Assembly: GCF_001641265.1 (NCBI RefSeq)
Contig: NW_020167523.1
Span: 744,001-808,000, forward strand
Reading direction: 5' to 3'
DNA length: 64,000 nt
From: Pseudogymnoascus destructans
Taxonomy: Eukaryota; Ascomycota; Leotiomycetes; Thelebolales; Thelebolaceae
Below the pieces are notes generated by a model that saw nothing but the letters and a program-made list of their open reading frames with translations, had not been told where the DNA came from and did no database searches. Shown here one piece after another: positions 1 to 10,054 of this stretch; within the stretch, counting starts at the first letter, position 1; each line of letters starts with the position of its first letter. Both the position numbers and the translations under genes were made by a program.

Positions 1-185
1 TTGAGTAGTATTGCTTCTGTTGTTGGTGTGATAAGCCAAGATATGTATGGTGACTTGTAGGTTTGAGGAGGAGATTTCTAAGTTTGCTCTTGAGTTTGAT
101 AGCAAACTGAGTGCAACGAATGTCAGTATGACAGTTTGCTCTTGAGTTTGATAGCAAACTGAGTGCAACGAATGTCAGTATGACA
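1..185 (+). repeat. 3' end of a ~930-bp LTR-like repeat (family L)
   Basis: This matches the last part of the repeat seen complete at 23157-24092. It ends in the family terminus CAGTATGACA. The final 52 bp are duplicated in tandem (82-133 and 134-185), which the other copies lack. The rest of the copy lies outside the window. Downstream of position 185 the sequence is a broken transposase gene, so the repeat sits inside that gene. Four other copies occur at 17140-18065 (reverse), 23157-24092, 31856-32788 (reverse) and 45621-46558. The TG...CA ends and 5-bp target duplications of two copies point to a solo LTR. Confidence 0.75.
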
Positions 186-1414
186 CAATCATTTACAGGA
201 CCAGGCCACGGGCCTGTTAGTGATGATATTAAACCATCAGGAGTTACTACTGCTTGGTAGTTGATTCCATGAGCCCGTTTATGGCCTGAGAATACGAGCC
301 GCTGAGCATCTTGCCCTTGCGGACGCTGGTGAGACCGAAAAGTACCATCGACAAAGCCCCAAACCCCATCTGCACCCCCCTACTCTCTCAATAGCCACTG
401 CGAACTCTTTTAACTTCTCATATGTAAGTTGAGGGTGCCATTGAAGCATCCTTGAGTAAGACTGATGTAGGAAGAGTACTGTATCTGTAAATACAGTACT
501 TAACCAGGCTATAGAGCGGCCAAATATATCAGCAAGTGATACCCACCGCCCTGGAAATGCAAGCCTAGCACATACAACGCAAAGCGCCATCCATGGCGCT
601 GGCTGTACTCTACCGCTCCATGGCACGTTATGGAGCTGAAAGAGTATAGTAAGTTGGTGGGTCTCACTCATCGAGAACCTATTTACATAGTTACTAGTTA
701 ATATAAATGAAAAGGGGCAAAGAAGAGGAGTGCTTACCGTAGTAGTTGCCGTGCTTGGACATCGTCCAAACTCTCAAATGAGATGCGCCGGCGTTGCTGA
801 ATATGACGGCGATGATGATACTGACAACGCCGAGCCCATATTCGGTGCTCTTCTTCTTCGTCCTCTACTATACTTGCGAGGATGACAAGAAGACCCGACA
901 ACGATATCATCCTCGTTCTCTGTCTCCGGCTTCGGCCTCGGGCTTGGCTCTGGCTTCCTGGCATTATAATTATCACTTTTATAGGCGGAATCACAGGCGG
1001 ATCACCATATGTACCTATATACGATGACATCTCCAGCTTCAAATTATAGACCCGCTTGAATCGTTCCCATTCTGCTATACTAGACTTGGCAGCGGTCGCA
1101 AAAGGGTACATGTAGGCACTTCCACCTGCATATATATTTGTATGGTAATGGAAGTACCGCGATGTATCTTTTCCCGGCCGCCGCCACCTCTCCCCCCACC
1201 TGCCCAGTTCCAAAGCACTTACTGAAGTAGAAAAATTTATCAAAGGCCAGTATTCTACAGAGGGAACAAAGGGCTCTACGTCACGTGGGGTGTTACAAAG
1301 GGAACGCCGTGGGGGGTATGGCCGGAAGGGCAGAATTACATCTAAACTCCAGTTTCCGCAGCTCTCCCATTTCTCGTCAAAATGGCAAAGTCCAGCGTTG
1401 TAAAATGTGAACAA
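186..1414 (-). pseudogene. PIF/Harbinger-like DDE transposase, broken
   Basis: The gene reads leftward and is cut by the LTR-like repeat at 1-185. Exon 1 is open from 1414, but a likelier start is the ATG at 964. It ends in a sequence like SFESLDDVQARQLLR, typical of the N-terminal part of fungal Harbinger transposases. An intron (about 679-737, GTAAGC...AATAG) joins it in phase to an exon reading ...FPGRWVSLADIFGRS. Near position 380 a G-rich run shifts the frame. In the next frame the catalytic region WGFVDGTFRS...SGHKRAHGINYQ is clear and runs to the LTR. This is the DDE_Tnp_4 fold by motif resemblance. The frameshift and truncation make it non-functional. Confidence 0.75.
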
Positions 1415-1492
1415 TTCAAGCAGGTCCTCAAATTATCGTATATTACGCTATATACAGCAGCTAACTACTCTAGGCTAAAGCTACACCACATC

Positions 1493-1524
1493 GCAGCTGC
1501 TACACTCGCGAGTGTAGCAGCTGC
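1493..1524. repeat. 32-bp perfect palindrome
   Basis: The arms GCAGCTGCTACACTCG and CGAGTGTAGCAGCTGC are exact reverse complements with no loop. It lies in the 250-bp gap between the Harbinger-like pseudogene and the CorA-like gene. A weaker inverted repeat, CTACTAGC...GCTAGTAG, follows at about 1624-1651. These could be ends of a degraded transposon or a miniature element. I see no gene in 1415-1667. Confidence 0.8.
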
Positions 1525-1667
1525 TGAAGTGGCCTAGTGTGCAGTAAGTTGTGCCAGCCTCTACCTTAATCATCCTTTTGTCTAACACCGCTGCTCAAAC
1601 CGTCAGCGCGTTGACATTTATACTACTAGCTATGCTATAGTATGCTAGTAGCGGTACATGATAGAAC

Positions 1668-3556
1668 ATGGAGCGCAGAAAGTCCGCACGTAAGGTCACA
1701 TCCTATCATCGGTCCGCAATCCATGGGCTAACTAACCCGTGTCTTGACAGTTACACCCGAAAATTACACCCGAGCAATCATCTCGCTCTCCAGAAGATAT
1801 TCGAGCACCTCTGCCTTCCCGGGAAACAATTATGTCGACATTGGAGACTGGCTGCTACAAGACCGTAGTCTTCTCAACGCAACGAAAACGGAAGAAGATG
1901 CCACCCTTTTCGCTTCCAGGTCCGAACAGCCTCACGATCTAGTTGTGGTATACAACAGCGGGGAGAGGAAGTGGGATGTGCAACAATATAGTCAAGAGCA
2001 ACATGAAGCCTTCTTCGCTGCCACCTCTGTTCCAGCGGCAGGCTTGGGGCAATTAGTCTTCATTCGAGGTTTTATTTCACCATCGTGGGTGTCGGTCATC
2101 GGGAGCAAATACAACATCGATCCGGAATTCTTCAGGCGACACATGGATTTTCTTTCCGCGAGCGTTGATAGACATGCATACAGCTCCCCATCACTTGGTA
2201 GTTCCTCAAATAACATATTTCGACTTTGTGTGAGCACTCTTCTTCATCGCGATGATTTTGGCGGACAGGATCTCCCGTCACAGCGGTCAGATCAATCCAT
2301 TGAGCTCGGAACATACAAGATACAACAGCTTGGATCTGCTAGAGTCTGCTGCGGAGACTCGCTGGTGCGCGAGTATTCCACTGTGTGCTCGTGCTTCTCT
2401 GTGATGGAACAATGGATCTCACTTTGTATCACGAAAACAGATAAAGGATGGGCTGGTAAGAGACAATGCTACATAGCGTGAGAATAATCTTTGCTGATAT
2501 TCGCATTCAGTCATTGCCTGGATGGACCAAGGTCGACCGTTGGAAAAGTCTCCCCCGGGCCCATGGACAAGTCACGTCGAAACCAAGGCTACACCACTAC
2601 CTATCCTCCAACATCATCACAAAATGGCATTTCGAACCACCACCAATCGTCTAGATCCAGATGCGAATGCTTCTGCAGAAGTTCACCAAAGCACGGCCAT
2701 CCTTCCCTTGCAGTACGATTCATTGATCGCACTTGTCGGCCTGGCCCGTCGCGCGCCGCAAGATCCGCTTTCCATGTGCATCCCCTTGTATGCGCATGCG
2801 GCTTTCTCCGAAGTCCAGTTCTTGAATCTTATGGAGTCCAGAATTCAAATCCAGATAAACACCATAGCCGAAGGATTTCCAGCTGACGCGCTAGGAACTT
2901 TTCAATACTTCTCCAACATTCTCAACCGACATGCCCAGCAGCTGAAAGATAGTACCCGTGCACTCTGCAAGTTGGCCGAGCGAAGTAGTCAAGGATTGAA
3001 TGGAGGCAAAGCGGAAAGCCCGATGCCGAAAAGTGCTGTGCGGCCGGGTCTCGGCAGGGGCATGGGCACACGTCGGCACAGCTCAGAGACCGAGACGGAC
3101 AGAAACGTTGGATCCAGTAGTTCCGACGGTGCCTTTGAAACAAACGACCTCTTGGAAGACTATGAACAACTCCATGTTCGTTGCATCGACTTGTCAAAAA
3201 TGTGCACTCAGGGCATAACTCTGGCGATGAACAAAGCCACGATCGAGGAATCGCGCAAAACCATAGAGCAGTCTAAGCGACTCAAAAAGTTGACTGTGCT
3301 TGCGACGCTCTTTATTCCTCTTAGCTTCAGCTCCAGCCTGTTTGGAATGAACATTGATCTCCTTGGGCAGAGCACGGTGAGATTTTGGTGGTTTTTTGTC
3401 TTATGTGTTCCGATCACTCTGTTTGCCTACATTCTTTATCTTTGGGACTTTCGGGTTCTGAAACGGTGGTGGCTGAGGTTCTGGAGAGGATGTCGCGATG
3501 TTAGGCGAGGAATGACGGGTGGAAGGAGCGAGAAAGATCCGAGTTATATTGTGTGA
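1668..3556 (+). CDS. CorA-like (Mg2+ transporter family) membrane protein
   Basis: There are three exons: 1668-1689, 1751-2455 and 2511-3556. Introns start GTAAGG and GTAAGA and both keep the frame, giving about 590 aa. The C-terminus has the CorA/ZntB two-helix signature: a hydrophobic segment with LFIPLSFSSSLFGMN and then WWFFVLCVPITLFAYILYLW, with the GMN loop motif between them. The long N-terminal part is divergent, as in many fungal CorA-like proteins that lack demonstrated transport. A Ser/Gly-rich stretch lies about 100 residues before the membrane helices. No frameshifts are seen, so the gene looks intact. It is next to the NLR gene on the same strand. The CorA-type fold is well supported; Mg2+ transport is inferred from the family only. 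Confidence 0.8.
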
Positions 3557-4038
3557 TTTCATTGTTTCAATGTTTGTAATAGCACCGTTAATACCAACAC
3601 CAATAGTATGACAACATCTGTGTAGTACCCTTGGGACTGCCGGGTGCATTGCACCTTCGAGCGTAGAGCCAACGTTCTCTTTGACTGGAGGTGCAACACA
3701 ACCCCCACATCAGTGGCGTCAGTAAGGTAACACGTAACTATAAATATCACGACATTTGTTGGGCCTTAGTATACCGTGGCCTATACCGTGCCGTATTTAT
3801 TTGAAGATATATTATTACGGCCAGGTTATGCCACCGGTTCGGTTATATTATTGAAATAGTTAAGCCGTACGGGATAGCTTAATATATACGTACTACTGGC
3901 CACTGCCCCCGCATATCCGTGCAACGCCCCGCATCCCCAAATTGATGTCCCACCGACTCCATCATCCTTAACAGCTCTTCATGTCCACTTTCCTTCTCCT
4001 CTCCCCAGAACGTCCCACCTTTTCACTAGACTGCAGTC
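3557..4038. other. intergenic, no gene seen
   Basis: This is AT-rich sequence between the CorA-like stop and the NLR start. It must hold the CorA-like 3' UTR and the NLR promoter. Short open frames here have no coding character. Confidence 0.5.
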
Positions 4039-7000
4039 ATGGCGACCGCCGGCCATCTTCACGTCCTGCGGGATTCAGTTGATACTTCTGAGGATGGCGT
4101 CGAGTAAGAGAACCCTATGGCCAGGCTCATTCAGTACTTCCACTTACCCTCAAATGTAGCATTGTCCTCGTTCCCGGCACAGGAACTACCTCACCGGAGA
4201 ACTGGCCCTTTGCTGACCCAGAATGGCTCGCCACCCTACCTGGCTCCGGTGCTGGGGCACGCATCCTCGCGTACGAATATGCTTCGCCATTTGGGGGCAC
4301 CAAGCCTTCGTGGGAGTCGATTCTGATACTGGGTTACGACTTTCTCCAACATTTAAGTGATGCGCGATCACAATCAGACCAATCTTTGGTAAGTGAAGTA
4401 GTCTAGATTCGTTCCCTTCGAGCTGCCGGCATGCTTGCTGATGTACCTTCTCTAGACCACTAACAAGCCAATTTTAATAGTCTGCCACAGCTTAGGTGGC
4501 GTTGTAGTCAAACAGGCTTTGTGCGTCGCTAACAAACAGTTTCCTCGGTATGGATCAACTGTCAACGCTATAGCTGGCGTTATCTTCCTAAGCACTCCAC
4601 ATCGCTATGGCAAGAAGACCACGAGTTTGGTAGGGTTTCGAGACGTCCTGGAAGCAACGACCGGTAAGATCCTGAAGATTTCAAACGCCAATATCGAGCA
4701 GGAAGGCGCCATTTTGCTCGACCTCGCAGATAGGTTCGAAGGAATTGCGTTCCGTACCCCCATGCTATCCGTGTATGAACTGAGAGAATCGAAAAACAGT
4801 TCGACAACATTGCGCCCAAAATACCAACAAGTCAGTCCCGAGCCTTTGGCTGAGCTATGAATGCTAACTCGGAATCTAGTTGGTTAACCGTGAAGCTTGT
4901 TCAACTCATGCCCCAATGGAAACAGTTATTGGCCTCAACCTCAATCATCACGAGACTTGTCTTTTCACTAAGAGCGTTGGCGGCGAAGGCTTACCCGAGT
5001 TCAACAAGTTTATTTACGAGACGTTTCATGACGCTGCGCATCTTGTTGCACTTCGACTCGAGGACCGTAGGTTATGAAGGTATCGGAAAGCTGCGGAAAG
5101 CTGCCGAATGGTGCTAATGTGTCTCAGAGGAATACCAATACGCAACGATGAGCGCTTATTCGCCAACGATTAGCGAACTACCGCTCAAAGGTGAGCTTAA
5201 GATCCATGTTTCACCAAGTCACCATACTGACGTCGATCAGCTGAGCAATTGGAACTTACCGAATGGTCATCGAACAAAGCAACAGAATGGCCTTCGACCA
5301 GAGCAACAGAAGGAACATCTCTTTCGGGGTTTGAGTTGGTATATCCTACAACACCAAACACTGAGATTCGGAAAACCCTTCACTTACCATGCTTCCTTTT
5401 CAATACGCATTCGGCAAATGAGGATTTCTGCGGCCGCGAAGATATCTTGGAGCGTCTTGCGGTCGAGCTCTTGCCTTCGAAGAACATAGTGACAGCGTCG
5501 GGCACATCTCTACGACAATTCGCACTTTGCGGATTTGGGGGGATTGGAAAGACGGAAATAGCCCGCGAGTTCTCCCGACGTCACAAAGCTTCCTTTGATG
5601 CAGTATTCTGGGTCGCGGCGGATAAGGTTGCGAAACTTGACCACCATTACCAGCAAATTTCGTTGGCACTAGGACTCGAAGATTCATCCGAGTGTAGGAG
5701 TCAGATTGTCAGCAGAGAAATTGTGAAAGGATGGCTCTCCAATCCCCGAAACTATCTCTCGGGGTCGGATGAGTTTGTTGAACCTGGTGAAGCTAGATCA
5801 GAAGCGACCTGGCTGCTTATATTCGACAACGCAGATGACCCAATGATCCTGGCGGACTACTGGCCCCAGGGCAGTGGATCAATTCTTGTCACTAGCCGCG
5901 ACCCATTAGCTAAAAACATGTTTACGAGAAGACCTTTAGGACTAGATCTCGGCCCACTTACACAGCAAGACAGCCTTTCCCTATTCAACCATCTCACTAG
6001 CATTTCCAATGAGCCCGAAGACGATACAGCGCGACAAATTTCCGATGCACTTGGTGGCGTCCCGCTGGCCATCTCCCAGATGGCAGGTGTTATCCGTCGA
6101 CAGGACCTTACCTTGTCAGAGTTTTTCGAGCTGTATACGGATCATGAAGAACATGCCAGTCTTTATGAGACAAAGTTCGATACCAATTTAGTCACATATC
6201 GTCACTCCCTCGCCACTGTTTGGGCGTTTGAGAAGCTGAAGCCTCAATCTCGACAGCTGTTGGAGCTGATTTCATTTCTTGATCCAGATGTCATTGGGGA
6301 AGGCTTGTTGATGGAAGCATCGGTGGAACTGCTTTCCGACGGCGCACAGTTCAAGAAGAGTAACTACATTGAGGCTCGAGCTGATCTCTTGCAGTCATCT
6401 CTGGTCCACAGAGATAAGCAAAAGCAGCAGATATCGGTCCATCGCATTGTACAAGATGCAATCTTGGCAACAATGGATGTTACGAAGAAACGGTTGATGT
6501 TCGACCAAGTCGTTCGAATCCTTTGGGCGAACTGGCCATCGGCTATGCCCAAGCCATCAAAAAAGCCAGAGCTACCCCAGCCCAAGTCAACTGGCGGCAG
6601 GTTACATGTTGGAAGGTGGCCTGTTTGTGCGGCGATTTATCCCCACGTTCTAAGGATACATCAGCTCTGGCCAGCCATTTTAGATCCCTCCGAGGCCACC
6701 AGGTTGCATTTTGCAAAGTTACTGAATGAGGCTGCATGGTGCGTATACGATATTCAGGCATTTTTCTTGCTCTAATATTATCAGGTATCAAAAAGAGCGT
6801 GGACGAACAAAGGAATTTGATGGCTTCTTCGAAACTGCTCTCAGTATCTGCGAGTTCTCAACACACCCGGATCGAGATTCTCTGCTTGCAGACATTTACT
6901 TCTGCTTAGGAGCTATCGCCATGGATGCGAGCGACTTCGATACAAGCCGCGTTCACAAAGAATGTTCTCTCGATCTAGTTTCCAAAATCTGCGAAGAGCT

Positions 7001-7757
7001 GGGAACTGTCGACGAGAGGTTATACCTCGCCTACGCAGAGCGAGGGATCTCACGCATTCAGGATAGACGGTACGAGGAGGGTGAAGCCGATCTCAAGGAA
7101 GCGCTAGGGATCCGCAAAGCTCTCGGCAACTACATTCCCCGGGCGGGCGAGGCCAATCTGAGCTGGGCTCTTCTTGCGCAGGGCAAGCATGAAGAGTGCA
7201 ACACGCTTCTTCTGGACAGTTTGGCGCGCAGAGAAAAGGCTCTGGGCAAGGATGATAGGGAATCTGTCCGGACTGGACTGATTCTTTATGCACTTGGCAA
7301 CCTCCGTGCTGCGCAAAACCAATGGGATGAGAGTTTTGAATACCACCAGAGAGCGTGGCGCCACATGCGCGCGACGGTGGGTGAGGGAGATTTCTACACT
7401 GCAAATGTCACCCATAAGATCGCGGAGCATTTTATCCGCTTAGGCAGGAGCCAAGAGGCGATGTAAGTGCTGCCAGCTTCAACTAAGTAGCAAAACATTT
7501 CTCTGACTTCTCTTAGTGCTATGATAAACGGGGCGCTGGACATTTGGTCTGTTGATCCGAGTGCACACAAGAACGAGATTGCTCGCACTACGTTCCTCAA
7601 GGGCAAATTGTTCGAGGCGATGGGCAAGATGCAAAAAGCTTCCATTGCTCTTAGAGTTGCCTGTCGCTTGAGAAAGGAGATTACCAAGGAGGATCGAGAC
7701 GCGAAGAGCTTGACGACGGAAGACTTTGACGAGATTATTGCTTTTTGGGCTCGTTAA
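4039..7757 (+). CDS. NLR protein: alpha/beta-hydrolase, NB-ARC, TPR
   Basis: Eight exons join without a break: 4039-4103, 4160-4388, 4456-4830, 4880-5066, 5128-5190, 5241-6738, 6785-7462 and 7517-7757 (1111 aa). The N-terminal ~300 residues are a SesB-type alpha/beta hydrolase with IVLVPGTGTT and the nucleophile motif CHSLGG. The NB-ARC ATPase follows: P-loop GFGGIGKT near residue 404, Walker B LLIFDNADD, sensor-like GSILVTSRD and GGVPLA. The C-terminal half is helical TPR-like repeats ending LTTEDFDEIIAFWAR. Fungal NLRs of this design act in non-self recognition and regulated cell death; that role is inferred from architecture. Intactness among decayed transposons suggests it is maintained. 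Splice sites were assigned by eye but all phases agree. Confidence 0.88.
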
Positions 7758-8911
7758 TGAGCCCCTTCTTCTTTTTGTATGCTAGCAAAGTGCCTAATTG
7801 GGCAATTTTATCAGCCTAATATGAGTACCGTATGGTGAAGACTCTGCATCTTCGTGATCTAAAGCTTCTAGAAGAAGAAAAGAGAATTCCTTTCTTTGTT
7901 GCGGGAACCAGAGGAACACTACGTCGTCTTTACCGCAAGTGTTGTGCGCTCTGTTAGATTGGTAACGCTAACAATTCCATTGGCAGTGGTAAAAAGTATA
8001 ACATCGAAAGAATAGGACTCAACATCGCTGGTGTGAGTTCACGGGACATATAAACGATAGGAGTACTGGCACCTAAAAATGGTACTTTTGGATTTCAGGA
8101 GATGAGAGTCCAGTCATTCAGCACCAGGGATTCGCTGATCAAGCGACCGGGAGGGACAGCGGGCGCCAACGCCGGCGACTAGCTCGAATTGTTTGTCGAC
8201 CAGTTCCTTAGCGCTGAACCTCGAATAGCGTCCAATCAAACTCGCGAACGCAACGAACTCCAAGCGCTTACCCCTCTGGTATTTGAACAGAGGGGAAGGT
8301 AAAAGTCACATGACCTCAAAATTGCCCTGCCGGAGATAACGCGGCTACCAAGAGTCAGCGGAAATAAGTGATTGGCTCTTAGAAGTACTTGAAACACACC
8401 TGTGAAGTGGAGATCAACCAAATGGCCTTGCAAGATGTAGACAGCACGGGGAGTACCCGGACAGAGATTCACGAGCTCACGGAATAGACGACATCCGCTC
8501 CACCGGTCTTGCAGGAACGACGCGGAATTCATCCAATCACTTGGTGCCTCGTGTCGTGTGATGTAGCACAAGGGATCCAAGTTGGTGTGTGCCTTACCGG
8601 CGGAGGCCCATTTTTTTACATGGTTGTGACAGACTGTAATAGGGTGCCAGAAGAAATTTATATGGGGCATATGTGGGCTGAGTAAGACACCCTAAACAAG
8701 TCCAGGACTAGTTGCCCGATAAAATCTCTCCACAACGACACAATCCGACACTATGATAGGTCTTTCGAGCGAGCTTAGCGACACCAAATATAACCAGTAA
8801 ATGAAACTAATAATCGAGTTTTGAAGGACATAGTAATGAAATAGTCTCGACATAGTTTCGGAATTGAACTGTGATAATAATGGACGAGTATAATATAGAC
8901 TCGGATTTGTA
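7758..8911. other. intergenic, nothing convincing
   Basis: This stretch lies between the NLR stop and the Ty3/Gypsy target duplication. A 144-codon open frame on the minus strand (8236-8670) has no recognisable motif or neighbouring exon, and I do not call it. The sequence directly left of the Gypsy element continues to the right of it at 16291. Confidence 0.5.
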
Positions 8912-8916
8912 TTAGA

Positions 8917-9391
8917 TGTAACGCTGACTTCTAAACGATAGAAGACACAGAGGTTCTCTTGCGTAAAGGTTTACTTATCAGAGGAGGCAGGGGATCAGAC
9001 ACAAAGGCTTCAAGTAACACGTTACTAGTATATAACAAATACTGTATTGAGTTGAGCACGAAGCTCCTATCTAAGAACTAACTATCTACTTATATAGTGG
9101 CGTCGTGCCTAGTGGACTCCTGGGAACTCACTCGAGTCCTCGGAGTCCTGGACTCTTAGGATTCTTCTCATCATCCTGCGAGTCCGTCACGTGCCTAGTG
9201 GACTCCTGGGAACTCACTCGAGTCCTCGGAGTCCTGGACTCTTAGGACTCTTCTCATCATCCTGCGAGTCCGTCACGTGATACTTTCGGAACTACTATTC
9301 CCCGCTGCCCCTCCAGGTACCAGGGCCGGTCTCATGTGACCTCCCTCCTTCCTGTCCTGTAGTTGGCCAGCCTTCTTGTTCCGTCGTAACA
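8917..9391 (-). repeat. 3' LTR of the Gypsy element
   Basis: The LTR is 475 bp. Reading on the minus strand, an 86-bp unit is repeated in tandem (9190-9275 and 9104-9189), directly upstream of a TATA box (TATATAAG on the minus strand, about 9090-9100). The repeat therefore lies in U3, where enhancers sit. The same arrangement is present in the 5' LTR. A polypurine tract adjoins the LTR at 9392-9407. Confidence 0.9.
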
Positions 9392-9407
9392 CTCGCTCCC
9401 TTCCCCT
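9392..9407 (-). other. polypurine tract of the Gypsy element
   Basis: On the minus strand the 16 bases directly before the 3' LTR read AGGGGAAGGGAGCGAG, almost all purine. This is the expected plus-strand primer position for an LTR retrotransposon. Confidence 0.7.
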
Positions 9408-9487
9408 GGGCATTCGTCTCGAATCCTATAAGTACGTCCATGTCCCCGGGACTCTGCTGCTCCTCAGCGAGTCCTTCAACATGCAAC

Positions 9488-10054
9488 ATGCCTACTGACA
9501 CTGCCCGCAAACTCCAGGAACGCAACGATCTTGTCCGTCGAATAAAGAACCACGGATACGAACTACCCGAAATGGATTCTTGCTCGAACTGCGTGAGGCG
9601 AAACGTTACTTGCGTGTCGTCTCCAAATGATTCACGGCGGTGCGCCGAGTGCGTTCGTCGCAACTTGAAAGAAAAGTGTGACTGTATGGGTCCTGAGCAT
9701 CCCGACTGGGTGAAGCTCGAACGGGAGGAGGATCGCCTGGATCGCGAAGAGGAAGAAACCCTTTCGAAGTTACTTCGTCTGCGGAAGCAGAAACGCCTCA
9801 TCCGAACCCGTGGTAAAGATATGCTCCGGCGAGGTTTGAAAACCCTCGACGAGCTTGATGCGGCAGAGGAGGCCGAACGTGTGGCTGCTGAGAAGCGTGA
9901 CGCTGTTGAGGCCGAGGAACAGGCAGTTAGCGCTGCCTCCTCGTCTGTGACCGGGACCCCCGCTTCCTCCGATCCACTGGCCTACTCCCCTGCATCTTGG
10001 GATCAATGGCTGGCGGATGGCGGCGTCGATATTCCTCCAGCAGTTCTTTGCTGA
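9488..10054 (+). CDS. antisense Cys-rich coiled-coil ORF of the Gypsy element
   Basis: An open frame runs from 9440 to 10054. I favour the ATG at 9488, starting MPTDTARKLQERNDLVRR (about 188 aa). It lies between pol and the 3' LTR on the opposite strand and overlaps the last ~128 bp of pol tail-to-tail. It has paired Cys motifs (CSNCVRRNVTC...CAECVRR...CDC) suggesting zinc binding, then a charged, probably coiled-coil stretch of Glu/Arg/Leu and an Ala/Ser-rich tail. Its promoter would lie in the adjoining LTR. The Cys pattern recalls small fungal Zn-binding proteins, but I cannot name a family. It is unlikely to be a shadow, because most of it lies outside pol. Confidence 0.6.
   Translation: MPTDTARKLQERNDLVRRIKNHGYELPEMDSCSNCVRRNVTCVSSPNDSRRCAECVRRNLKEKCDCMGPEHPDWVKLEREEDRLDREEEETLSKLLRLRKQKRLIRTRGKDMLRRGLKTLDELDAAEEAERVAAEKRDAVEAEEQAVSAASSSVTGTPASSDPLAYSPASWDQWLADGGVDIPPAVLC

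Noticed and set aside
794..1027. 77-codon plus-strand ORF
   Set aside because: Antisense to the Harbinger-like exon; a shadow of that gene.
8236..8670. 144-codon minus-strand ORF
   Set aside because: No domain, no supporting splice sites, ordinary intergenic composition.
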